A stretch of 64,000 nt of DNA from Frankia sp. RB7 (GTDB lineage: Bacteria > Pseudomonadota > Alphaproteobacteria > Rhizobiales > Xanthobacteraceae), in the NCBI GenBank assembly GCA_030403585.1, contig JAUEPE010000005.1, positions 166,378-230,377 on the forward strand. Reading direction: 5' to 3'. A model generated the notes under the pieces. That model searched no databases and was not told the DNA's origin. It was given only the letters and a program-made list of their open reading frames with translations. Below, in pieces: positions 46,687 to 56,680 of this stretch; the stretch's first letter is position 1; the number at the start of each line of letters is the position of its first letter. Position numbers and translations under genes: made by a program.

Positions 46687-47823
46687 ATGGAAGTCCGTGA
46701 ACAAACGCGCTTTGTCGTTCTCGATTTCTATCGGTTCGTTGCAGCCCTCGGCGTCTTTGTTTTTCATCTGAAGAACATCGACGAGGGCATATCGCCAGTT
46801 TGGAACGGCTCGTATGGCCTGTTCGTCGACATGTTCTTTATCCTTTCTGGATTTGTGATCTCGTATTCCTATCCAACCGGCTCTATCGGGATCCGCGGCT
46901 ACTTCCGTTTCCTGGTGCGGCGAATTGCGCGAATTTACCCGCTGCACTTGCTCACCCTGCTCGCCTTCGCCGCGCTCGCCTGGATCGGCATTCCGGGCCC
47001 GACCACGCATACAAGCGTGCTGGACTTCATACACAATACTCTACTCGTCCAGGCTTGGGGTTTTACCGATCATCTCAGCTTCAACTCGCCGTCCTGGTCG
47101 ATCAGCGCAGAGTTGTTCTGCTACCTGCTTTTCCCGCTCCTATTGCTGCTGGCGAGGCGCGTCTCCGCTCTGACACTCGCGGTCATTGTGGCGAGCCTGT
47201 ATGTCGTGCTGGCCCATGGTCACCTGCCGATCTGGCATGACCGATCACAAATGTATGGTGCCAATTTCGATTATGGCATGCTGCGAGCGCTTCCAAGCTT
47301 CCTGAACGGCATTCTGCTCGCGATCCTGTTCAAGCAGTTCCGCAACTATCGCAACAAACTGGTCGCCATCGTAGGAATTGGCGTATTCCTGCTCTCGATT
47401 CTGATCCTGAACGTCTTTGCCAAGCCGGATCTCGCGATCGTTCTATTCTCCCTGGCCATTCTGCTCACCGCTGTCGGCGAAAGCGCATTTATTCGATTCC
47501 CCAGGGCGACCTGGCTTGGACGTCTTGGCAATACGTCCTACGCCATCTACATGCTGCACGAACTCTTGCTGATCCTCGTGTTCAAGCCTGTCTGGCATCA
47601 GTTCGGGTTGCAACCGGGCGCCTTCCCAATATTCGCGCTGGCTTGCTGCCTTATTCTCACGATCGCAGCGGACATCACTTATGTCTTTATCGAGAATCCC
47701 GCTCGCAAATTGATCAATCGCCTTGCGCCGGGTGCTGGAAAAAGGCGCTCCAACGCACCCGCGCCCGCCTTGGACGAAACACTGGAGCTGCGGCCAACTG
47801 GACAAGCTGCCAACGCTGGCTAA
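46687..47823 (+). CDS. Acyltransferase-3 family protein (OafA-like)
   Basis: A 378-residue membrane protein with the family start FVVLDFYRFVAALGVFVFHL, RRIARIYPLHLLTL and the PSWSISAELFCYLLFPLL motif. It is likely to O-acylate sugars of the polysaccharide. It is separated from the convergent flippase gene by 4 bases. Confidence 0.9.
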   Translation: MEVREQTRFVVLDFYRFVAALGVFVFHLKNIDEGISPVWNGSYGLFVDMFFILSGFVISYSYPTGSIGIRGYFRFLVRRIARIYPLHLLTLLAFAALAWIGIPGPTTHTSVLDFIHNTLLVQAWGFTDHLSFNSPSWSISAELFCYLLFPLLLLLARRVSALTLAVIVASLYVVLAHGHLPIWHDRSQMYGANFDYGMLRALPSFLNGILLAILFKQFRNYRNKLVAIVGIGVFLLSILILNVFAKPDLAIVLFSLAILLTAVGESAFIRFPRATWLGRLGNTSYAIYMLHELLLILVFKPVWHQFGLQPGAFPIFALACCLILTIAADITYVFIENPARKLINRLAPGAGKRRSNAPAPALDETLELRPTGQAANAG

Positions 47824-47827
47824 CCTA

Positions 47828-49327
47828 CTACTCCTCCTGCCCGTACTTGCGCAGCGGAGACCGGCGAATCCGGATCGAGAGCTCGTGCCAGACCCGAAAC
47901 GCCGCCGGTCGCGCGGTCAGAAGGACTGCAAACAAATAGATTGAGGCGCCAAGTACTATCAATGAAGCAAGGCGGAGCCAGGGTGATAGCGAAGGCAACG
48001 TATGGGATACTCCGACAATCACTGCCACCATGAGCGCCGAACCACCTAACGCAGGCATCAGCGCGCTCAAGTAGCGTCGCACCGCGATCGACAAGATACG
48101 CAAAGACGCTCCTGCCGACAACGGATACAGCAATACGGCGCGTACAACATAGCCGACCGCAATGGCAACGAGGCCGAAGGGAGCCGCCACAATAAAGATC
48201 GCGATGTTGGAAGCTGCATATATCAGCGTCAGCCAAGTCTGCCAATGCGGCTTCCCGAATGCTAGAATCACTGAATGATTATAGAGACCTATGGTGGTCA
48301 GAAATCCCGTGACCGAAATGATCGACAGTAGTGGGGCCGCCTCTATCCACTTCGATCCGAAAAAATCGACGATCAGATCTGGCGCCAGCGCCGCGATGCC
48401 AGCGAAAATCGGGGCGGTCAGCATCGATGTGTACATTACGAAATCAACCAGGGTTGATCGCGATGCTTCGCGATCATGCTGGAGGCCCGCGATGGTTGCA
48501 AAGAATACACGATTTAGCGCATTTCCAATCACGGTGCTGACTGCGTTGACCAGCCGCTTGGCGAGACTGTAGAAGCCCGCGCCAGCGGCGCCGGTATACC
48601 AGGTGACGAAAATCAGATCAGAATTGGCGTTGGCGAAGTTCGTAATTCCCGTTAGCGCCACGTAGCGCCCATAACTCAGGAGCTCGGCAGCGGACCGGCG
48701 GCTAAAACGGAGACCGGGGCGCCAAGGCGTCAGCGTCCAGAGGCTGACTAGCGAAATCAGCGATGTAGAGACGAGCTGTCCAACGAGCGCGAGAATCCCG
48801 TATCCTTGGCTTGCCAGCACAATGCCGACCGCCCCGCCGATCGAAATGGATGAGAGCGAGCGAATCGCGAGGGATCGAAAGAGCTGATTGCGCGTCAACC
48901 AGGCTTCATGCGTTCGCGACAGTCCCTGCACCGCGACCACGATGCAAAACCCTTTGAGAACGACCGCAAGGTCTGCCAGGCCCGAAAGTCGTTCAATCAC
49001 ACCACTCGCGGCAAACAGCAGTAATGCCGCAAGCAACGAGAGACCGGCGATGAGCCAAAACGATGCAGTATAGTCCTCGTCCTTTGGCTCGGCGCGAGCC
49101 TGGACCGCAATCGCAATGCTCTCGATCAGGACGGCCCGGCAAAAGTCGAGCGCCAGGGCACCGGTGGCCACGATGCCAAGAATTTGCGGCGACAGCAGCC
49201 GCGCCATGATCACATAGATCGCGAGCGCAAGCGCCTGGCCGACCGCAGAATCGAGCGCGGACCAGATCACGCCAGAAACGATCGAGCGCGGCTTGATGAT
49301 TTCGTGACGCAAGTAGAAGCCTGTCAT
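47828..49327 (-). CDS. Oligosaccharide flippase (Wzx/MOP superfamily)
   Basis: A 499-residue polytopic membrane protein. It starts MTGFYLRHEIIKPRSIVSG and continues with WSALDSAVGQALALAIYVIMARLLSP, the typical start of lipopolysaccharide flippases (PST family), then about 13 further helices. It is more typical of the family than the 40565 gene. Two flippases in one locus suggest two lipid-linked substrates or that one has another role. It is read opposite to its neighbours. Confidence 0.87.
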   Translation of the reverse strand: MTGFYLRHEIIKPRSIVSGVIWSALDSAVGQALALAIYVIMARLLSPQILGIVATGALALDFCRAVLIESIAIAVQARAEPKDEDYTASFWLIAGLSLLAALLLFAASGVIERLSGLADLAVVLKGFCIVVAVQGLSRTHEAWLTRNQLFRSLAIRSLSSISIGGAVGIVLASQGYGILALVGQLVSTSLISLVSLWTLTPWRPGLRFSRRSAAELLSYGRYVALTGITNFANANSDLIFVTWYTGAAGAGFYSLAKRLVNAVSTVIGNALNRVFFATIAGLQHDREASRSTLVDFVMYTSMLTAPIFAGIAALAPDLIVDFFGSKWIEAAPLLSIISVTGFLTTIGLYNHSVILAFGKPHWQTWLTLIYAASNIAIFIVAAPFGLVAIAVGYVVRAVLLYPLSAGASLRILSIAVRRYLSALMPALGGSALMVAVIVGVSHTLPSLSPWLRLASLIVLGASIYLFAVLLTARPAAFRVWHELSIRIRRSPLRKYGQEE

Positions 49328-49437
49328 AATCTCGGGTTAGGCATACGTTCGCCGATGAGCCATCGCATGCAATGGTCCAATAGTCGCCTTGTTTAGGAGG
49401 ACACTACGGCAAGAAAGCAGCTACAATCAGAGGCAGT

Positions 49438-50271
49438 ATGAATTTTCGGGGCAATCTGAGGCGACTTATCAACGAAGTCGGCTGCGACTTTATTCATCAG
49501 TTGCCGTATCCACATGTGGACTTGTTCTTCTGGCGACCTGACGACGGAACGATCAATTTCGGCGATCACCTGTCGATCATTGTCGTCGGCCATTTGCTAC
49601 GGCATTTCGGCTATACGCTTGCGGACGAGGTCCCCGAGCAGACGCGCTTGTTTGCGATCGGCTCGGTGCTCCACTACGCGCGAGAAGGCGATGTGGTCTG
49701 GGGTAGCGGCGTAAACGGGCGCCCGGGCCAGGATGACCTCAATCGACGCGTGCAAAACCTGGATGTACGCGCGGTTCGTGGGCCCCGCACACGGGAGATC
49801 TTGCAGCGGCGGGGCATCACGGTACCCGAGGTGTTTGGCGATCCTGCGCTTCTGCTGCCCCAACTGTTTCCGAATCGCTTTCGTCCTACTGCCAAGAAGC
49901 CTTGGGTCTTCGTGCCAAACCTGCATGATTTGAGCCTGATCGACCGCACCGCCGACACTGTGGTCTCACCACTGGGCTCCTGGAATCGCCGAATTGATGC
50001 CATCCTTGAAGCGGAACTGGTTCTAGCGAGCTCGCTCCACGGCATCATCGTCGCCGAAGCATTTGGCGTCCCGGCACGGTACGTGCGCTTGAGCAGTGGA
50101 GAATCGGAGTTCAAGTATCGTGACTATTATGAGGGCACAGGCCGGTTCGACGTCGAGTTTGCCTCGAGTATCGATGAAGGGCGCGAAATGGGCGGATCCG
50201 CGCGCCTTAACTTTGATCATCATGCCTTGATGCGCGCATTTCCGATCAACCTTTGGACCGGAAAGAACTGA
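49438..50271 (+). CDS. Polysaccharide pyruvyl transferase (CsaB/ExoV-like)
   Basis: A 277-residue enzyme that would add a pyruvate ketal from phosphoenolpyruvate to a sugar of the polymer. The family motifs NFGDHLSIIVVGHLL, a DVRAVRGPRTREIL segment and SSLHGIIVAEAFGVPA are present. It is followed 1 base after its stop codon by a GT4 gene, so they are co-translated. Pyruvylation gives negative charge to the exopolysaccharide. Confidence 0.88.
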   Translation: MNFRGNLRRLINEVGCDFIHQLPYPHVDLFFWRPDDGTINFGDHLSIIVVGHLLRHFGYTLADEVPEQTRLFAIGSVLHYAREGDVVWGSGVNGRPGQDDLNRRVQNLDVRAVRGPRTREILQRRGITVPEVFGDPALLLPQLFPNRFRPTAKKPWVFVPNLHDLSLIDRTADTVVSPLGSWNRRIDAILEAELVLASSLHGIIVAEAFGVPARYVRLSSGESEFKYRDYYEGTGRFDVEFASSIDEGREMGGSARLNFDHHALMRAFPINLWTGKN

Positions 50272-50272
50272 C

Positions 50273-51376
50273 ATGGCCAAGCGTTTTCGTGTCGCCATCT
50301 ACGCGCCGCACTTCGCCGAATATTCCTACAGGCTGGCCGCGGGATTGGCCCGGCACTGCGACGTCCGTCTCGTGCTCAATCGCAAAGACGCCAACCAACA
50401 GTGGAATCTTTCCTGGATTCCGGCCTTGGCGCCTTTCGAAACCCGAGTGCGCGATCTCAGCATTCGTCGCTTCGGCGCGATAGGACTTCCGAGTTCGTTC
50501 CTCGACGTGCTCGCATTTCGCCCCCATATCGTCCATTGCCATGAATGCCCTGAATATTTTTCGGCTGGGCTGATGGAGCTGCTCCGGCTTACCAGCCTGC
50601 CGCGGGTCCTGACCGTCCACGATGCCATCCCCCATTCCGAGGGCGGCTCCGGGACCAACTCGACCGAAGAGACTCTTCGTAACCGGATGCGTGCGGCGGC
50701 AACGCACATTACAGTGCACGGGCATAGTTGCATCTCGGACTTCCGTAGAGCATCGCCTAACTATCAAGGCGACGTCACGTCCTCGATGCATGGGGTTCTG
50801 ATGGTGCCGCGCGCCGATACTGCACCCGTTCAGCCGATCGAAGGACGCATTCTCTTCTTTGGACGGATGTGGGCCTACAAGGGGCTCGACGTATTTCTTG
50901 ACGCCATTGATGTGTTGTCGAAACGAGGCGTGCGCCACCATGCCATTGTCGCTGGTCGCGGGCCCGAGATGGTGAGGTGGCACTCACGCATGGCTGGGAT
51001 GCCGACAATCGAGACGATCGACGCTTATATCTCCGCCGCCGATACCAGCGCACTGTTCCAGTCCGCTGAGGTCGTCGCGCTCCCCTACAAGGATGCGACG
51101 CAGAGTGGCGTCTTGGCGTCCGCATTCGGCAATCGGCGCCCGGTCGTGGCGAGCGCAACGGGCGGCATTCCTGATGTCGTCACCGACGGACTCAATGGCC
51201 TACTAGTTCCGCCTGGAGACGCGACCTCATTGACAAACGCGTTGGAGCGCGTCCTCACATCGAAGTCACTTGCGGCACGCCTAACCGACGGCGCAAGGGA
51301 AACGGCGCTGGGATCGCTGAACTGGGATCGTATTGCCGACAATCTGTTCGCAAGTTATCGCCGCATCGCCGCGTAG
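50273..51376 (+). CDS. GT4-family glycosyltransferase
   Basis: A 367-residue GT-B transferase with ILFFGRMWAYKGLDVFLDA in the donor domain and PYKDATQSGVLASAF and GGIPDVVTDG near the nucleotide-sugar site. The E-x7-E motif is less evident than usual: the first glutamate is replaced by the PYKDATQSG sequence, as in some EPS subfamilies. Paired with the pyruvyl transferase gene. Confidence 0.85.
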   Translation: MAKRFRVAIYAPHFAEYSYRLAAGLARHCDVRLVLNRKDANQQWNLSWIPALAPFETRVRDLSIRRFGAIGLPSSFLDVLAFRPHIVHCHECPEYFSAGLMELLRLTSLPRVLTVHDAIPHSEGGSGTNSTEETLRNRMRAAATHITVHGHSCISDFRRASPNYQGDVTSSMHGVLMVPRADTAPVQPIEGRILFFGRMWAYKGLDVFLDAIDVLSKRGVRHHAIVAGRGPEMVRWHSRMAGMPTIETIDAYISAADTSALFQSAEVVALPYKDATQSGVLASAFGNRRPVVASATGGIPDVVTDGLNGLLVPPGDATSLTNALERVLTSKSLAARLTDGARETALGSLNWDRIADNLFASYRRIAA

Positions 51377-51394
51377 GTAAGCGCGGCCACGCCG

Positions 51395-52480
51395 CTATGG
51401 CGAAACCGAGTGCTCGATGCTTGCGAGCGGACGGAAGAACACGCCACGCAGGCCGCGGTCGATGAGCAGCCTCAGCCTCACCTCGATCAGCTCATAGCTG
51501 AACGCGCTGGCAATCAACGACAGCGCCAGCCCCAATCCAATGAATGCCGCCCACAATATCCAACGGTCGACGCCGATCGCGACAAGCTTGAGTCCTGCCA
51601 GCTGCAACGGAAACAGGACAAAGGGGTGAACGAGGTAGAGGCTGTAACTTATTTTTCCGATGTATTGCAGCGCCGGCGCGCTCAGCAAGTTGCTGATGCC
51701 CGAGCCACGCTCCAGCACCATCCCGAATAGCAAGAATCCGGGGATGAGACCAACAAAGGGATGAAACAGCACCAGACTTGAATACATCGCGGCCGCGCAG
51801 GTCAAGCCAGCGGCAACACCAAGTCCGCCTGGTATGTGGAAGCGGATGCCGGTAGCACTAAAGAGCATGCCGATGCAGAAGAATGCAGCGATCGGCCAGT
51901 GCATCAGGCAGGCCAGCCCAAGCAGCACGAGCGGAGCGGCTACAACCCGGCCGCCGATCCGCAACGCACTGAATGTCAGCGCAAACCAAATATAAAACGC
52001 CCACTCATAGCTCAGCGTCCAGGCATTCTGCTGCGCTATTGGAAGCCCGAGTAAGTCCTGGACGAACAAGAGATTCGCAGCAAAGATGCCTGTATAGCTG
52101 CCAACATCGATACCGCGGAAAAATTTGTAGCCGACCAGCGGTCCGATCGAGAATAGCGCGAAATGCAGGATGATAAAGACCGGCATGATACGCAACACGC
52201 GGTCGAAGAAAAATTTCGGCAGCGATCCGTGCCGGACCAAGCTCGCAGGGATCAAAACTCCACTGATCATAAAGAACAATTCGACGCCGTGTCCGCCGAC
52301 ATTGATGACCGACTGCACCCACGGCCAGATCGGTGGGAGGAAACCGGGATTGGGAATGTCGTAAACGCCTCCCTTGGGCATATCATAGAAATGGTCCATC
52401 AACACACTGAGAGCGGCAATGCCACGAAGTCCTTGGACCGATGGCATAAACGATCCGTCATATCCCGCCGCTTCGGTCAT
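51395..52480 (-). CDS. Acyltransferase-3 family protein
   Basis: A 361-residue membrane protein with the opening PSVQGLRGIAALSVLMDHF, the FFMISGVLIP and FDRVLRIMPVFI segments and AWTLSYEWAFYIWF. It lies in a minus-strand operon of four genes (54945, 53605, 52477, 51395) and overlaps the preceding gene by 4 bases, so the acyltransferases are produced together. Confidence 0.9.
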   Translation of the reverse strand: MTEAAGYDGSFMPSVQGLRGIAALSVLMDHFYDMPKGGVYDIPNPGFLPPIWPWVQSVINVGGHGVELFFMISGVLIPASLVRHGSLPKFFFDRVLRIMPVFIILHFALFSIGPLVGYKFFRGIDVGSYTGIFAANLLFVQDLLGLPIAQQNAWTLSYEWAFYIWFALTFSALRIGGRVVAAPLVLLGLACLMHWPIAAFFCIGMLFSATGIRFHIPGGLGVAAGLTCAAAMYSSLVLFHPFVGLIPGFLLFGMVLERGSGISNLLSAPALQYIGKISYSLYLVHPFVLFPLQLAGLKLVAIGVDRWILWAAFIGLGLALSLIASAFSYELIEVRLRLLIDRGLRGVFFRPLASIEHSVSP

Positions 52481-53583
52481 TCAGCAGCGCCCTGCCCGCT
52501 GAGCGCCGGCTCGAGGATGACCCGCGGCCGCCTCTCCGAGCGGAACCTGAGCCCGAACGCGATGCACGGCTTTTCGGCAAACGTGTAGGTCAGCCAGCTC
52601 ACGATTAGGGACAATGCTACGATTGCCGCAACAAATAACGACCACCCCAGCGGTCCGTCGCCGACACCGAGAAAACGGTGGATCCAGACGATGACGAATG
52701 GTGACATCAGGTACACGGAGTAACTGATCACGCCGACGAAGGCCATCGAGCGCCATGCCATTCGCTCTCCAAACACGGCAAAGACGATGAACACGAGCGC
52801 GGCACACACATAAGCCGCCCCGATCGAATAGCTATAAAAGAAGTTCTCGTGGTAGACGCCGCCGAACCTCTTCTCCGCCAGCGTCACAGCAAAGATCGCG
52901 TACAGCAACGTGCACGCGCCAACATGCCGCCATCGCAGCCGTCGTTCGATCACCGTGTCACGGATGACCTTACCAAGGAACATCGCCGACAGGTTCAGCC
53001 CGACCTCCAGAAGGGACGAGATCGTCCGGTTGTCGGTCATCATGGGCAAGATGATGCCGATCAGCGCAGCCGCAACGACGATAGAAACCGCCGTGTAGCT
53101 CCGATTCAAAAGCCCCATCGCGAACAGAATGGTACACCCGACATAGAACAATAGTTCTATGGCGAGCGTCCAATAGAAAATCCAGAGATTCGGCACGTTC
53201 ACGAATGTCTGCAGCATCGTTACGTTCGCCAGAAACTGCGGCAAAGGGTAGGCTTTCCCGTCCAATGCCAGTAGCGTGACCAATCCAATCAGAATCGAGG
53301 TCCAATAAGCCGGATAGAGACGGAAAAACCGACTAACAGTAAAATCCCGCACCGGTGCTGCACTATTCGGGAAGCTAAAGGGGATGACAAAGCCACTGAC
53401 AAAGAAGAACAGCACGACGCCAAACCGGCCAAAATTCATGTAGTAGCCAATAGCGTCGTGAAACACCCAGTAATAGTCGCCAGTCGGATGATGTTGGACG
53501 ATCACCTCGAGCGCGTGTTGCAGCAGAACTGCCAGTACGGCAATGCCACGCAAGGTATCGATGAATGCGAGTCGTTTGTGCAT
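52477..53583 (-). CDS. Acyltransferase-3 family protein
   Basis: A 368-residue polytopic protein beginning KRLAFIDTLRGIAVLAVLLQHA, with SRFFRLYPAYWTSI and the LWIFYWTLAIELLFYV motif. It is the third gene of the minus-strand operon, 21 bases after the polymerase gene and overlapping the next acyltransferase by 4 bases. Probably an O-acetyl- or other acyltransferase acting on the polymer. Confidence 0.9.
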   Translation of the reverse strand: MHKRLAFIDTLRGIAVLAVLLQHALEVIVQHHPTGDYYWVFHDAIGYYMNFGRFGVVLFFFVSGFVIPFSFPNSAAPVRDFTVSRFFRLYPAYWTSILIGLVTLLALDGKAYPLPQFLANVTMLQTFVNVPNLWIFYWTLAIELLFYVGCTILFAMGLLNRSYTAVSIVVAAALIGIILPMMTDNRTISSLLEVGLNLSAMFLGKVIRDTVIERRLRWRHVGACTLLYAIFAVTLAEKRFGGVYHENFFYSYSIGAAYVCAALVFIVFAVFGERMAWRSMAFVGVISYSVYLMSPFVIVWIHRFLGVGDGPLGWSLFVAAIVALSLIVSWLTYTFAEKPCIAFGLRFRSERRPRVILEPALSGQGAAE

Positions 53584-53604
53584 CTGTTCTCACACGTCGG
53601 CGGG

Positions 53605-54948
53605 TTAAGCCGGTTTCGGATTAGTCCCTTCAAATCCTCGAAGGCCGCTCGATCCAAGCCTGAGAACCTCCTCGGGCTGGATCGTCGGAACGACGAGCGG
53701 CTGCACCGCCGCTCGGCGCGTGAAGACTCCACTGAAACTCAGCGAGATCAGAAGTAGACCGGACGCGGGGCCATAGTTCAGAACGGTGATGGTGAACATA
53801 TTGACCACGAAAAGCAGCGTCAGCTTGTAGACGTCGGTCACGGCGAAAGTCGCGCGGAACACCATCACCATGAAGGCAACGAAGGGAAGACCAAACATCA
53901 GGTATGTCCCGATGTAGAAATTATCGACCGGCACCCAGTAAGCGGCCAGGGGCGAAAACAGCTTCTGCGGATAGTTGAAGCAGCCAGCCCCGCACCCAGT
54001 AATCATACCGATCGGCATCAGCTGGCTGAGATAGACGAACGGGAGCTGCCAGCTGTTGTTGATCCGATCGAGAATGCTGAACATTGTCGAATGCGGGATA
54101 GCCGCGGTTCCGGATGCAGCCCAGATCATGAAGAATGGCAACGGAATCGCAGCGAATGACCACAGCGCGATGCCACGGATGGCCAAAAAACGCGACTTCT
54201 CCGGTAGCATTCGCACCAAGATCAGCAGCAAAAGATAGAGCACCAGAACGATCAGCGTGGTTTTGCTGGTAGTCAGGCGGGTGACATATATAGCAAGCGC
54301 TCCAAACACCAGGCACCAGGACGTGCTTTTGCGGATAGACGTGATCGCGAACGATGCCAGAATGAAGAAGGCTGCCATGGTGTTATCGGCGGCGAAACCC
54401 ATCAGCCGCTGATCGTCCCCGCCGTAGGCCCACCATAGCCGTCCCGCCTCCCGGACCGCGCCGAACGACTCGTATTTGAATCCGACCCACGGCATCTGGT
54501 AGAACTTGGTCAGCAATACGCCGAGGATCGAGAGATAAAAGGTCGCCGCGATGACCGACAGCAGCTTCCGGTAAGAGCCGAAATTCGCATCGCAAAAGCA
54601 AAATCCGACGAAAACCGGCAACATCATCTTGAACGCAGACAAAGCAGCATTGCCTGTGCCGAGCATGATATAGCCGAGCACCAGGGACAGCATGATCTGC
54701 ACCAGCACCAATGTCGCCATGATGCTGCGATTGCGGATGATGCAATAGGCGACGAACTGTATCAGGCACAGCATCGCGATCGCGTCCGGGACATACCAGA
54801 GTACGTCGAGGTGGAGGATGCTGGTGTAATACCGCATCACGCCGCCAAATGCGTCGCGAATGAGATAAACGCCGAGCGCGATAGCCTCGATATTTAGGCT
54901 GATGATCGTCAATCTCGGGCGAATAACGGGGAGCATGTTCGAACTCAA
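53605..54948 (-). CDS. O-antigen polymerase/ligase-like protein (Wzy type)
   Basis: A 447-residue integral membrane protein with about 12 hydrophobic helices and a large non-helical loop before the C-terminal helices. The pattern, including RLTTSKTTLIVLVLYLL and the GCGAGCFNYPQKL loop, fits Wzy/O-antigen ligase-like polymerases. Sequence similarity in the family is weak, so function is inferred mainly from topology and from its place with the flippase and copolymerase. It overlaps the upstream acyltransferase by 4 bases. Confidence 0.8.
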   Translation of the reverse strand: MSSNMLPVIRPRLTIISLNIEAIALGVYLIRDAFGGVMRYYTSILHLDVLWYVPDAIAMLCLIQFVAYCIIRNRSIMATLVLVQIMLSLVLGYIMLGTGNAALSAFKMMLPVFVGFCFCDANFGSYRKLLSVIAATFYLSILGVLLTKFYQMPWVGFKYESFGAVREAGRLWWAYGGDDQRLMGFAADNTMAAFFILASFAITSIRKSTSWCLVFGALAIYVTRLTTSKTTLIVLVLYLLLLILVRMLPEKSRFLAIRGIALWSFAAIPLPFFMIWAASGTAAIPHSTMFSILDRINNSWQLPFVYLSQLMPIGMITGCGAGCFNYPQKLFSPLAAYWVPVDNFYIGTYLMFGLPFVAFMVMVFRATFAVTDVYKLTLLFVVNMFTITVLNYGPASGLLLISLSFSGVFTRRAAVQPLVVPTIQPEEVLRLGSSGLRGFEGTNPKPA

Positions 54949-56189
54949 TTCGACGGGCGAGCCGAAGGCTCTGGTGATGTCGTGAACCTCGGCTGGCTTC
55001 GCAACACGTTGCGGAGTAACTTTCCGCCCGGAATCTCGACGTAGAGATATGTGAAGTGCGAAACCAGCAGCACCGCCGCCAAAGAGACGACGAGGTTCAC
55101 CGTCGCCGGCAGCCCCGGGGAGATTGAATCAATCGTAACGATGTTGCTATGACCGAGCGCCCGCACAAAATATTCGGCCAGAAGCACGATCAGGGCATGC
55201 ACCATGTAAATGGAATATGACCGACGCCCCATCCATACCAACGGGCCGGTCACCAGCATCCTAGGAACCAGCGTCGCGTCCGGAAACGCCAGCAAGCTCC
55301 CGAGAAAGACGGAAAACACGATCGGCGCCAGAAAGCTCGCAGCGGGATAGGCTTCCACCATCGAGACGAGCACGACACTTGCGATCATCGCCGCGAACTG
55401 CAGCACTCCCTGAAAAAGTGGAGAGACCGTGCGCGGCACCTCCTTGGCAACTCTCACAGCAAGAACACCCAGAAAGAAGCTTGTGAAGCAGCGCAGAATG
55501 CCGAAATCGGTTTGGAGACCCAGACTTGGCTTGTCGAGCACGAATATGATGAAAACCAGGCTACCAATCGCGACCAGCGCTGCTGCCATGTAAAAGTAGA
55601 GTGACGAGCCGAGGCGCTGCGCCAGCAGTATCACTAGGCCAAACACCAGATAGGTGTAAAATTCGACGCTGATGCTCCAGCTTGGCGCATTCCAGCTGAG
55701 ATAGTCGATGAATCCCATTGAGTGGAGGAGGAAGAGATTTAGGATGAACGAATAGGTGTTGTTCACCTCGAATGCCGCCGGCACCGCCACAACGACACCC
55801 GCCATGACCAGCCCGATGCGCAAGAGTCGGAACAGGAGATTTGCCAGCAACATGACGACATGAAGGGGATAAACGCGCGCGAGTCGTCTAACCATGAACT
55901 CGCGAAGAGAGAAACGACCAAATTCTCCGTCGACATAGCTCAACGACATCACGATTCCGCTGAGAACGAAAAAGAGATCGACCAGAAGCCAGGAGCTCCT
56001 AAAGAACGACCAATTTATCCACGCGTTGTGCGGAAACGTAGCGAGAAAGGTCGGCATCAGAAGAAGATGATGAATCACGACGGACGTCGCGGCGATTCCT
56101 CTGATGCTGTCGAGTGGCAGGACATGCGCCTTCTCACGATGACCCGATTCCATCACATCGACATTCCCATTCATCTCGCGACGCAGCAC
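54945..56189 (-). CDS. Acyltransferase-3 family protein
   Basis: A 414-residue membrane protein with LPLDSIRGIAATSVVIHHLL, FMVRRLARVYPLHVVML and NAPSWSISVEFYTYLVFG. An internal ATG at 56174 (MNGNVD) may be the true start. First gene of the minus-strand operon; divergent from the copolymerase genes. Confidence 0.9.
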   Translation of the reverse strand: MLRREMNGNVDVMESGHREKAHVLPLDSIRGIAATSVVIHHLLLMPTFLATFPHNAWINWSFFRSSWLLVDLFFVLSGIVMSLSYVDGEFGRFSLREFMVRRLARVYPLHVVMLLANLLFRLLRIGLVMAGVVVAVPAAFEVNNTYSFILNLFLLHSMGFIDYLSWNAPSWSISVEFYTYLVFGLVILLAQRLGSSLYFYMAAALVAIGSLVFIIFVLDKPSLGLQTDFGILRCFTSFFLGVLAVRVAKEVPRTVSPLFQGVLQFAAMIASVVLVSMVEAYPAASFLAPIVFSVFLGSLLAFPDATLVPRMLVTGPLVWMGRRSYSIYMVHALIVLLAEYFVRALGHSNIVTIDSISPGLPATVNLVVSLAAVLLVSHFTYLYVEIPGGKLLRNVLRSQPRFTTSPEPSARPSN

Positions 56190-56680
56190 TTTGAACTACT
56201 TCGCCCATGCGTTCAATCATAGCGAAGCAAATTGCTCGTTGATGCGTGACCGATTGCGGCAATCTCATCGCTCACGATTCTGTGGTTGATCACGCCAGAA
56301 AACGCGCACTCGGCGAAGTCTGCGCAGATTTCGGCTCGTTGCGATACAACAAGTCCAACGTGGAGAAAGTTTGGCACTTGTTTGCCCGCGGTAAGTTTGC
56401 GTCTCGTGCGGTGACATTCATTGTAGACACCGCGCGTGACACGCTTTGTAACCCGCGCTCATCGCTGCAAGAACAGCGGGCACCGCGTGACAACTTCATG
56501 AACAACGCGACCTTCGCTTGCACAGTCCCCAGGCAGACAGCCTACACGCTCGGCGTGTCAACAACCTGGCCGTGAATACCTAGGGAATGCAGTCTATCTT
56601 GCGACGCACAAAAAATGACACAGTTGGTTGCGAAGTTAGACTCATAATTCGTCGTGCTGGCCGGCCAACGAAAGACAGGG
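56190..56680. other. Divergent intergenic region of the polysaccharide locus
   Basis: 491 bases between the acyltransferase operon and the secreted protein/copolymerase genes. I see no supported gene. It should contain divergent promoters; no specific consensus is convincing. Confidence 0.5.
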
